5,722 bases of DNA from an uncultured Erythrobacteraceae bacterium. Its GTDB lineage: Bacteria; Pseudomonadota; Alphaproteobacteria; Sphingomonadales; Sphingomonadaceae. Location of the stretch: NCBI GenBank assembly GCA_950071875.1, contig CATMNW010000176.1:1-5722 (forward strand), in the 5' to 3' direction. Under the pieces are notes generated by a model that was not told the origin of the DNA, did no database searches, and saw only the letters and a list, made by a program, of their open reading frames with translations. Shown piece by piece: positions 1 to 5,722 of this stretch (positions are counted from its first letter, which is position 1; each line of letters begins with the position of its first letter). The position numbers and the translations under genes are program-made.

Positions 1-93
1 GGAAAAATGGTGGAATATGGTCGTACTTCTGACATATTTACCAATCCGCACGAACAGCGCACCCAGGATTACATCACGGGGCGCTACGGATAA
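1..93 (+). CDS. pstB: PstB C-terminus, phosphate ABC transporter ATP-binding protein (5'-truncated by window edge)
   Basis: Reading from base 1 gives 30 codons ending in TAA at 91-93. The peptide ends in RTQDYITGRYG, the characteristic tail of PstB, preceded by a segment reading VEYGRTSDIFTNP that matches the end of the ATPase domain, where the family has a 'G..E.G.T..IF.NP' pattern. PstB is the cytoplasmic ATPase of the PstSCAB high-affinity phosphate importer; the Walker and signature motifs lie outside the window. It stops 4 nt before phoU, as in the usual pstSCAB-phoU operon. The identification rests on a short tail, but the motif and the following phoU support each other. Confidence 0.9.
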   Translation, partial: GKMVEYGRTSDIFTNPHEQRTQDYITGRYG

Positions 94-95
94 GG
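88..95 (+). promoter_or_regulatory. Ribosome binding site of phoU
   Basis: GGATAAGG lies just before the ATG at 98 and overlaps the pstB stop codon. It supports translation of phoU from 98 (or from the second ATG at 107), not from the earlier in-frame ATG at 17, which lies within pstB coding sequence. The overlap suggests translational coupling of pstB and phoU. Confidence 0.55.
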
Positions 96-97
96 CC

Positions 98-778
98 ATG
101 AATTCGATGCAAGAACATACCGTAAAGGCCTTCGATGAAGACATCACCCGTCTGCGCGGGCTGATCGCCGAAATGGGCGGCTTGTCCGAAGCCGCGATCG
201 AGCGCGCGCTCGAAGCTTTGGTCAAGGGTGACGACGAACTCGCCGACAAGGTCATCAAGGCAGACAAGAAGATCGACGCCCTCGAAAGCGAGATCGACAA
301 GCTGGCGGTGCGCATCATCGCGCTGCGCGCGCCGATGGCGGACGACCTTCGCGAAGTCATCGCGGCGCTCAAGATCGCCGGTGTGGTGGAACGGATCGGC
401 GACTATTCGAAGAACATCGCCAAGGCGAGCAAGGAAATCGGCTCGAACCGCAAGCAGTTCGAACCCCTCACCCTGCTGCCCGCCATGGCCGAAGTGGCGA
501 GCGAGATGGTGCATGACGTGCTGACGGCTTATGCTGCCCGCGACGCCGAACTCGCCCGCGAAGTGATCGCGACCGACGAGAAGGTAGACGCGTTCTACAA
601 CTCCATCTTCCGCAACCTGGTCAGCCACATGGTCGAAAACCCTTCGACCATTTCGAGCGCGGCGCAGATGCTGTTCATCGCGCGCAACCTCGAACGCATC
701 GGCGACCATGCCACCAATGTGGCAGAAATGGTGCACTTCGCCGCGACGGGCAATTACCCGCCCGACGAGGATAGCTGA
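98..778 (+). CDS. phoU: PhoU, phosphate signalling complex protein
   Basis: The product is 226 aa, close to the usual PhoU length. PhoU is a cytoplasmic, peripheral-membrane protein that links the PstSCAB transporter to the PhoR sensor kinase and keeps the Pho response off when phosphate is plentiful; it also limits Pst uptake. It has two tandem three-helix PhoU domains. Each carries the metal-binding signature: VVERIGDY at about residues 96-103 and NLERIGDH at about 197-204. The N-terminal half contains the family-typical ALRAPMADDLREVIAALKI segment (about 76-93). The reading frame is open back to base 17, but that region encodes the PstB tail in another frame, so the start is placed at 98 behind GGATAAGG; the ATG at 107 is the alternative. 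It lies 4 nt after pstB and 31 nt before phoB. No key residue appears to be missing. Confidence 0.96.
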   Translation: MNSMQEHTVKAFDEDITRLRGLIAEMGGLSEAAIERALEALVKGDDELADKVIKADKKIDALESEIDKLAVRIIALRAPMADDLREVIAALKIAGVVERIGDYSKNIAKASKEIGSNRKQFEPLTLLPAMAEVASEMVHDVLTAYAARDAELAREVIATDEKVDAFYNSIFRNLVSHMVENPSTISSAAQMLFIARNLERIGDHATNVAEMVHFAATGNYPPDEDS

Positions 779-792
779 CACAAAACTGTAGT
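775..792 (+). promoter_or_regulatory. Candidate Pho box (PhoB-binding direct repeat) before phoB
   Basis: CTGACAC-AAAA-CTGTAGT has the layout of a Pho box: two 7-base units separated by a 4-base A/T spacer. Each unit matches 5 of 7 positions of the CTGTCAT consensus by eye. It overlaps the phoU stop codon. About 8 bases downstream lies CATAAA (801-806), which resembles a -10 element; in known Pho promoters the box takes the place of the -35. This would fit PhoB autoregulation, but the match is imperfect and could be chance. Confidence 0.3.
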
Positions 793-794
793 GC

Positions 795-800
795 GGAGGT
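795..800 (+). promoter_or_regulatory. Strong Shine-Dalgarno before phoB GTG
   Basis: GGAGGT lies 9 nt before the GTG at 810 and is the best ribosome-binding match in the window. It is the main reason for choosing the GTG at 810 as the phoB start. Confidence 0.7.
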
Positions 801-809
801 CATAAAGCC

Positions 810-1538
810 GTGCCGACCGAGACTGGAAATTCCCGGAAAGGCAAGGATTTGCACGCTGCCAAACTGCTTCTCGTAGAGGACGATCCCGCCCTCTCCGAAC
901 TGCTCGAATACCGCTTTTCGAACGAAGGCTACAATGTCCGCACCACGGCCGATGGCGACGAGGCCCTGTTGCTGGCAGCAGAGGACGTACCCGACCTCGT
1001 CATCCTGGACTGGATGATCGAAGGCACCAGCGGCATCGAGGTATGCCGCCGGCTCCGCCGCGACAAGGAAACGGCGCACGTTCCCATCATCATGCTGACC
1101 GCCCGCGAAGCGGAAGACGACCGGGTTCGCGGTCTCGACACCGGGGCCGACGATTACCTGACCAAGCCCTTTTCCCCGCGCGAACTGCTGGCGCGCGTCG
1201 CTGCGGTCATGCGCCGGATCCGCCCTGCCCTTGCTGGCGAAAGCATCGAAGTGGGCGATATCACGCTCGACCCGGTCGCTCACAAGGTAGTGCGCCGTGG
1301 CCGTACGCTGCAGCTCGGCCCGACCGAATATCGCCTCTTGCAGTTCCTGATGGAAAGCCCGGGTCGCGTATTCAGCCGCGGGCAGCTGCTCGATGGGGTC
1401 TGGGGCACCGAAAGCGAGATCGAACTGCGCACGGTCGATGTCCATATCCGCCGCTTGCGCAAGGCGATCGAGATCGACGGCGCGAAGGACCCGGTGCGCA
1501 CGGTGCGCAGCGCAGGCTATTCGCTCGAAGCCGCCTGA
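810..1538 (+). CDS. phoB: PhoB, phosphate regulon response regulator (OmpR/PhoB family)
   Basis: The product is 242 aa. PhoB is phosphorylated by PhoR under phosphate limitation and then binds Pho boxes to activate phosphate-acquisition genes. The receiver domain spans about residues 17-138: acidic pocket E23-D24-D25, phospho-acceptor D67 in VILDWM, switch T97 in IMLTA, and conserved K119 in LTKPF. The winged-helix effector domain spans about 145-242, with recognition helix RTVDVHIRRLRKAI (207-220) and the ending VRSAGYSLE, as in PhoB. The position right after phoU supports PhoB over other family members. The GTG at 810 has a strong Shine-Dalgarno but adds about 13 residues rich in charged and polar groups before the first receiver strand; a TTG at 849 behind GGAAAGG (835-841) would give a start nearer that of typical PhoB proteins. 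No phoR is visible in the window. Confidence 0.95.
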   Translation: MPTETGNSRKGKDLHAAKLLLVEDDPALSELLEYRFSNEGYNVRTTADGDEALLLAAEDVPDLVILDWMIEGTSGIEVCRRLRRDKETAHVPIIMLTAREAEDDRVRGLDTGADDYLTKPFSPRELLARVAAVMRRIRPALAGESIEVGDITLDPVAHKVVRRGRTLQLGPTEYRLLQFLMESPGRVFSRGQLLDGVWGTESEIELRTVDVHIRRLRKAIEIDGAKDPVRTVRSAGYSLEAA

Positions 1539-1539
1539 C

Positions 1540-2268
1540 CTAGCGGCAGACGCTGCGCCAGCGCGGGCTCATGTCCAGATGAAAGTGATCGGCATGCGCG
1601 GCATTGTACTCGGGTGACAGAACGGTTGCGAAGCTGGTGCAGGCCCCGTCGCGAACCTGGCGCAGAAACCGCGCCTTGTCGCCCTCGCCAGGCCAGTCGC
1701 GCAAGACGCTGATCCGTGTGCCGTCCTCAAGGACGAACCCGGCAATGTCGATTGCATTGGCCGTCGCATGTTCGCTCCATGCGCCGCTGCCGCGGCCATA
1801 GAGACGACGGCAGGAAAACGCGCCAAGGTGTTCAACTTGCGCGATTTTGGATCCGAACACCTCCTGTGCGGCAGGCTCCAGGACGTCACGCTCCCAAAGG
1901 TGGAAAGCCATCGCGGTCGGGCATGTCGTGGACGGTGTCCCCGGACTGAGCGGTGCGTCACCCAGCTGGACGCGGTCCTCGCGGCGGCAAGGTCCCTCGC
2001 CAGCGGGTTCGAGCGCAGTAAAGGCAACCTCGCTGCGTTCGAACACGGCCCGGCACTGCGCCGGATCGTCCCTCAACGCGAGGAGCTTGGTTTCGGTTGC
2101 CCAGCCCGCCGGATCGCGCAGATCCAGCGGTGCCCACGGATCGTGTTCCGGGTGTTCGGCAAGCCACGTACGTCCGGCCACCAGAATCCCTACAAGTATA
2201 AGCAGGATGACAACGCGCCGGTCGGCCCGAAATCTGCCGACATGCCGCGAAATCGTCGGCCTTTTCAC
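1540..2268 (-). CDS. Extensin-like family protein, membrane-anchored, M15-peptidase-like fold
   Basis: The product is 242 aa. A basic N-terminus is followed by one hydrophobic segment (about 19-32, VVILLILVGILVAG), so the rest is probably periplasmic, anchored in the inner membrane. The C-terminal two thirds match the extensin-like C-terminal family: SEHATANAIDIAGF (165-178) and HADHFHLD (225-232), ending in CR. H167, D174, H228 and H230 resemble the zinc-binding pattern of D-Ala-D-Ala carboxypeptidase-type M15 peptidases, so a role in peptidoglycan is plausible but inferred. Six cysteines (72, 94, 116, 153, 210, 241) could form disulphides in the periplasm. The GTG start overlaps the stop of the upstream exporter gene in GTGA and has GGAGAG 6 nt upstream. 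Its stop lies one base from the phoB stop on the other strand. The family is clear; the function is not. Confidence 0.87.
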   Translation of the reverse strand: MKRPTISRHVGRFRADRRVVILLILVGILVAGRTWLAEHPEHDPWAPLDLRDPAGWATETKLLALRDDPAQCRAVFERSEVAFTALEPAGEGPCRREDRVQLGDAPLSPGTPSTTCPTAMAFHLWERDVLEPAAQEVFGSKIAQVEHLGAFSCRRLYGRGSGAWSEHATANAIDIAGFVLEDGTRISVLRDWPGEGDKARFLRQVRDGACTSFATVLSPEYNAAHADHFHLDMSPRWRSVCR

Positions 2269-2900
2269 AATCCGCTCTCCAGATATTCGGCAAGCACAAG
2301 CGCCGCGATCAACAGGAACAGCGTTCCAATGGCGCGATCGATCCAGCGGCGTGTGGCTGCGCGCTCCATCAGGCGCGCCAGTCGCTGCCCGGCAACGATG
2401 TACAGCGCGCCGATCGGCAGATCGATGATCAGCGCAAGCGCGGCCAGTATGGCGACCTGCGGCGCGATGCTGGCCTCCGGATTTATGAACGGCGGGATGA
2501 TCGCCAGCATGTAGATGAGCGATTTCGGATTACCGATCGCGATGAATATCCCGTCGCGAAACGCATGCTGCGAAACCCGGCCTTGCGGCTTTGCCCGATC
2601 CTGTTCCGGATGGAAGGAATGGAGGATCGCTTGCACGCCCAGCCACGCAAGGTAGGCGATCCCCGCGAAGGCCAGAATGCGAAAGGCCAGCGGATATGCG
2701 TTTGCCAGCGTGCCCAGGCCGAGCGCCGCCAGTATCCACCAGACGATATAGCCGATCTGCATTCCCAGCAGCGCCGCCCAGCCCGATCGCGTGCCTCGCC
2801 ATATGGCCTGACCCATCACGAACATCATCGATTGCCCGGGCAGCAGGCTGGTGGTCGCGGTCACCAAGGCGAATGCGACGAGTTTCTCGGCATCGATCAT
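2265..2900 (-). CDS. LysE/RhtB family amino-acid exporter
   Basis: The product is 211 aa, the usual size for this family of inner-membrane exporters, which expel amino acids or related small molecules. About six hydrophobic segments are visible, around residues 5-30, 40-65, 70-92, 115-138, 146-170 and 190-207. Two family landmarks are present: the N-terminal LLPGQSMMFVMG (19-30), where most members read PGP so the third position here is Q, and the GNPKS motif at 123-127 after the central loop. The substrate cannot be told from sequence. The ATG has AGGGG 6 nt upstream, overlapping the dnaE2 stop; the gap to dnaE2 is 9 nt. The 3' end overlaps the next gene by 4 nt. This packing suggests co-transcription with dnaE2. 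Confidence 0.9.
   Translation of the reverse strand: MIDAEKLVAFALVTATTSLLPGQSMMFVMGQAIWRGTRSGWAALLGMQIGYIVWWILAALGLGTLANAYPLAFRILAFAGIAYLAWLGVQAILHSFHPEQDRAKPQGRVSQHAFRDGIFIAIGNPKSLIYMLAIIPPFINPEASIAPQVAILAALALIIDLPIGALYIVAGQRLARLMERAATRRWIDRAIGTLFLLIAALVLAEYLESGL
2275..2280 (-). promoter_or_regulatory. Ribosome binding site deciding the GTG start of the extensin-like gene
   Basis: On the - strand GGAGAG sits 6 nt before the GTG at 2268 and inside the 3' end of the exporter gene. It supports the non-ATG start and the 4-nt GTGA overlap, a typical arrangement for translational coupling. Confidence 0.6.
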
Positions 2901-2906
2901 GCCGCG

Positions 2907-2911
2907 CCCCT
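2907..2911 (-). promoter_or_regulatory. Ribosome binding site of the LysE-type exporter
   Basis: On the - strand AGGGG lies 6 nt before the ATG at 2900 and overlaps the dnaE2 stop codon (2912-2910). It supports the chosen start; with a 9-nt gap there is no room for a separate promoter between the two genes, though one could lie inside dnaE2. Confidence 0.45.
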
Positions 2912-5722
2912 AGTGGAAGTCGCGGCTCGGGGGAATGATGCGTACGTCGCGCGGATGCCCACTCTGGAAACCGCATTCGCGATTGCCCGCCGGTGGTTCT
3001 TCCCAGGGCTCGACCGGCTTGTAGGGATCGTCCCTGCCTTCCTTCAGATTGTCCCGCGGGTTGAACTTGTCCGGCAATGGCGATGTGACATGGTCGGCGC
3101 GCGCGACCGGCGCATTCAGCATGTCGTCCGACAAGCGATAAAGCTGGTCGGTCGCATCGGTCATGTGATGGGCAATCACATGGATCACCTCGTCATCGTA
3201 TTCGACCCGGCCGCGCACCTCCATCAGGCGTGAACCCATCACCACACGCCGTTGTTTTTCCTTCAGATCCGGCCAGACGACCAGGTTGATCACGCCGGTT
3301 TCATCCTCCAGCGTGATGAAGCATACCCCCTTGGCCGATCCGGGCCGCTGGCGGATCAGCACCACGCCCGCGACATGGACCATGCTGCGAAACTTCTTCG
3401 CCCGCAAATCGCAGGCACGCACGAAGCCGCGTTCGGCAAGGCTGGCGCGCAGGAAAGCCATCGGATGCGCCTTCAGGCTGAGGCGCGTGGTCTGGTAATC
3501 GGCGACCACTTCTTCCGACAGGGGCATTGCGGGAAGGTGTGTTCGCGCCGTTTCCACCCCTTCGTCGCGCGCGGCTGCGGCGGCGAACAATGGCAGATCC
3601 GGCCCGCCGACGATGCTGCGCGCATCCCACAGGGCCTGTCGCCGCGTGAGGTTCATCGAACCGAAGCAATCCGCGCTCGCAAGCCGTTCGATATGCGCGG
3701 GGCCGATGCGGGCACGGTCCTTCAGCGCCGTGACGTCGGCGTAGTGCCCGTGCTCCTCGCGCTCGGCAATCAGCCGTGCCGCCACGGCCTCCGGCAAGCC
3801 ATCGACCTGCCTCAGGCCAAGCCGCAGGGCGATATGATTGTCGAGCCGGCCGCTGTCGCTGCGCCTGCGCCGGTCTTCGCCAAGTTTTTCCAGCGTGCAG
3901 TCCCACTGCGACAGGTTGACGTCGGCCGGCAGCACTTTGACGCCATGCTCGGCGACGTCACGCACGATCTGCGCCGGGGCGTAAAAACCCATCGGCTGCG
4001 AATTGAGCAGCGCGCAGCCGAAGGCGGCAGGAAAATGGCATTTGAGCCAGCTCGACACATAGACGAGATGCGCGAAGCTGGCCGCGTGGCTTTCGGGAAA
4101 GCCGTATTCGCCAAAGCCGCGGATCTGGTTGAAGCAGCGCTGCGCGAATTCGCGATCATAACCGCGGCCGACCATGCGTTCGACCATCATGTCCTGGAGT
4201 TCATCCACCATCCCGCGGCTGCGGAACGTCGCCATGGCCTTGCGCAGTCGGTTGGCCTCCCGGCTGGAGAACTGGGCAGCGTCGAGCGCGATCTTCATCG
4301 CCTGTTCCTGGAAGATCGGCACGCCCAGCGTACGCTCCAGGATGCTGGACAGTTCGTCCGGCGGGCCGTGTTCGGGCGAAGGTGCCGGGATCACCACCTG
4401 TTCCGCCCCGCGGCGACGCTTGAGATAGGGGTGGACCATATCGCCCTGGATCGGTCCGGGCCGCACGATGGCGACCTGGATGACGAGATCGTAGAACTCT
4501 CGCGGGCGCAGGCGCGGGAGCATGTTCATCTGCGCGCGACTTTCGACCTGGAACACGCCGAGCGAGTCACCCTTGCGCAGCATGGCATAGGTTTCCGGGT
4601 CCTCGCGCGGGACACTGGCAAGGGTCAGGGGCCGGTTGTGATGATCGTCCAGCAGGTCGAGGCACTTGCGAATGCAGGTCAGCATGCCCAGCGCCAGGAC
4701 ATCGACCTTGAGGATGCCCAGCGCCTCGATATCGTCCTTGTCCCATTCGATGAAGCTGCGTTCGGGCATGGCGCCATTGCCGATCGGTACGGTCTCGGTC
4801 AGAGCGCCTTCGGTGAGGATGAACCCGCCGACATGTTGCGACAAATGACGCGGCATACCAATCATTTGCTCGGTAAGTTTCAGAACACGCCGCAGGTGCG
4901 GATCGGTCACGTCCATGCCGGTTTCGGCCGCATGGGCCTCGCTGATTTCGCGGCCCCATCCGCCCCACACCGTCTTGGCAAGCGCGGCGGTGACGTCCTC
5001 GGTCAGCCCCATCGCCTTGCCCACCTCGCGGATCGCCATGCGCGGGCGATAATGGATCACGGTGGCGCACAGACCGGCGCGGTGGCGGCCGTATTTGCGA
5101 TAGATGTACTGGATCACTTCCTCGCGCCGCTCGTGCTCGAAATCGACGTCGATATCGGGCGGTTCCTTGCGCTCTTCGGAAATGAAACGGTCGAACAGGA
5201 GGGCATGCTTGGCCGGGTCGACGTTCGTGATGCCGAGGCAATAACACACCGCCGAATTGGCCGCGCTGCCGCGTCCCTGGCACAGGATTGGCGGATCGAC
5301 ACCGGTGCGGGCGAAATCGACGATGTCCTTGATGGTGAGGAAATAGCGCGCAAGATCCAGCTTGCCGATCAGCGCCAGTTCCTTGTGCAGGGTCTGGCGC
5401 ACACTGTCGGGCAATCCGGCGGGGTAACGCCATTCGGCCCCTTTCCAGGTCTCGCTCTCCAGGAATTGCTGCGGATCCTGCCCGCCGGGATAGATGTCCT
5501 CGGGATATTCGTATTGCAGTTCGTCGAGGCTGAAATCGCACGCGTCGGCCACTTCGCGCGTGGCCGCGATGGCGTGGGGCCAGCGTTCGAACAAGCGGAC
5601 CATGGTTTCGGGCGGCTTCAGGTAACGCTCGCCATTGCCGTGAAGCAGGTGCCCGGCCGCCGCGACCGTGGTCTTGTGCCGGATTGACGTCATGACATCT
5701 TGCAGTGGCCGCCTGTCGGGCG
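2910..5722 (-). CDS. dnaE2: DnaE2 (ImuC), error-prone DNA polymerase III alpha-type subunit, N-terminus beyond right edge
   Basis: DnaE2 is a C-family polymerase used for SOS-induced, mutagenic translesion synthesis, usually with ImuA and ImuB. The visible part, numbered from the Met at 5693, is 927 aa. Catalytic aspartates are present: D182 and D184 in PPDIDVDF, and D331 in LKVDVLALGML. Other landmarks are CQGRGSAANSAVCYCLGI (138-155), GVFQVESRAQMNMLPRLRP (379-397), RPGPIQGDMVHPYLKRRRG (411-429, typical of DnaE2), a helix-hairpin-helix region near 630-680, an OB-fold near 772-842, and the DnaE2-like tail HPRDVRIIPPSRDFH. The Met at 5693 is not the true start: the frame stays open to the edge and the residues just before it read DRRPLQDV, which continues the DnaE2 consensus. 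The PHP domain therefore lies outside; full-length family members run to roughly 1,050-1,150 aa. There is no internal stop or missing catalytic residue. An exporter gene follows after 9 nt. Confidence 0.96.
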   Translation of the reverse strand, partial: PDRRPLQDVMTSIRHKTTVAAAGHLLHGNGERYLKPPETMVRLFERWPHAIAATREVADACDFSLDELQYEYPEDIYPGGQDPQQFLESETWKGAEWRYPAGLPDSVRQTLHKELALIGKLDLARYFLTIKDIVDFARTGVDPPILCQGRGSAANSAVCYCLGITNVDPAKHALLFDRFISEERKEPPDIDVDFEHERREEVIQYIYRKYGRHRAGLCATVIHYRPRMAIREVGKAMGLTEDVTAALAKTVWGGWGREISEAHAAETGMDVTDPHLRRVLKLTEQMIGMPRHLSQHVGGFILTEGALTETVPIGNGAMPERSFIEWDKDDIEALGILKVDVLALGMLTCIRKCLDLLDDHHNRPLTLASVPREDPETYAMLRKGDSLGVFQVESRAQMNMLPRLRPREFYDLVIQVAIVRPGPIQGDMVHPYLKRRRGAEQVVIPAPSPEHGPPDELSSILERTLGVPIFQEQAMKIALDAAQFSSREANRLRKAMATFRSRGMVDELQDMMVERMVGRGYDREFAQRCFNQIRGFGEYGFPESHAASFAHLVYVSSWLKCHFPAAFGCALLNSQPMGFYAPAQIVRDVAEHGVKVLPADVNLSQWDCTLEKLGEDRRRRSDSGRLDNHIALRLGLRQVDGLPEAVAARLIAEREEHGHYADVTALKDRARIGPAHIERLASADCFGSMNLTRRQALWDARSIVGGPDLPLFAAAAARDEGVETARTHLPAMPLSEEVVADYQTTRLSLKAHPMAFLRASLAERGFVRACDLRAKKFRSMVHVAGVVLIRQRPGSAKGVCFITLEDETGVINLVVWPDLKEKQRRVVMGSRLMEVRGRVEYDDEVIHVIAHHMTDATDQLYRLSDDMLNAPVARADHVTSPLPDKFNPRDNLKEGRDDPYKPVEPWEEPPAGNRECGFQSGHPRDVRIIPPSRDFH

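Noticed and set aside
74..781. A 235-codon frame on the - strand across phoU
   Set aside because: It is a shadow of phoU; the + strand frame has both PhoU signatures and operon context, and the - strand product has no recognisable motif.
675..1445. A 256-codon frame on the - strand across phoB
   Set aside because: It overlaps the clearly identified phoB and the end of phoU, and its product shows no family features.
1551..1563. Small hairpin CGCTG-CGC-CAGCG just past the phoB stop as a possible terminator
   Set aside because: The stem is only 5 bp with a 3-nt loop, lies inside the extensin-like coding region and has no T-run after it.
1768..2514. A 248-codon frame on the + strand opposite the extensin-like and exporter genes
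   Set aside because: It spans two genes identified by clear motifs on the - strand; its translation has no domain and looks like a reverse-strand artefact.
3252..5687. An 811-codon open frame on the + strand, antisense to most of dnaE2
   Set aside because: Long antisense frames are common opposite GC-rich genes. The - strand frame encodes a well-conserved polymerase with all catalytic residues, while the antisense product shows no recognisable domain and has an odd composition rich in H, R, A and G.

Overview
The window is high-GC, densely packed bacterial chromosome. It carries the 3' end of a phosphate-uptake/phosphate-signalling operon on the + strand, facing a three-gene run on the - strand headed by an SOS-type error-prone DNA polymerase. 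The gene order pstB-phoU-phoB, a DnaE2-type polymerase and the extensin-like protein family all point to an alphaproteobacterium. The wording of PhoB, PhoU and the extensin-like protein looks like Sphingomonadales (perhaps Erythrobacteraceae); that placement is from memory of family sequences, not from a search.

Left arm (+ strand, 1-1538): the last 30 codons of pstB (phosphate ABC transporter ATPase), complete phoU and complete phoB. The pstB-phoU gap is 4 nt and the phoU-phoB gap is about 31 nt. PstB energises high-affinity phosphate import, PhoU links transporter state to the sensor kinase, and PhoB is the response regulator that activates the Pho regulon. The short phoU-phoB gap holds a strong Shine-Dalgarno and a weak Pho-box-like direct repeat, and the phoB start codon is ambiguous.

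Right arm (- strand, 5722 down to 1540): dnaE2 (imuC), entering from beyond the right edge so that its N-terminal PHP region is not seen; then a LysE/RhtB-type exporter 9 nt downstream; then a membrane-anchored extensin-like (M15-peptidase-fold) protein whose GTG start overlaps the exporter's stop by 4 nt. Spacing suggests one transcript. The exporter and extensin-like genes have no obvious functional tie to mutagenic repair and may simply be carried along downstream.

The two arms converge with a single base between the phoB stop and the stop of the extensin-like gene, leaving no room for a conventional terminator between them. No RNA genes, mobile elements, CRISPR arrays or gene-free stretches over 300 bases were seen. 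I found no clear sign of a new biological system; the points worth a second look are regulatory and organisational.
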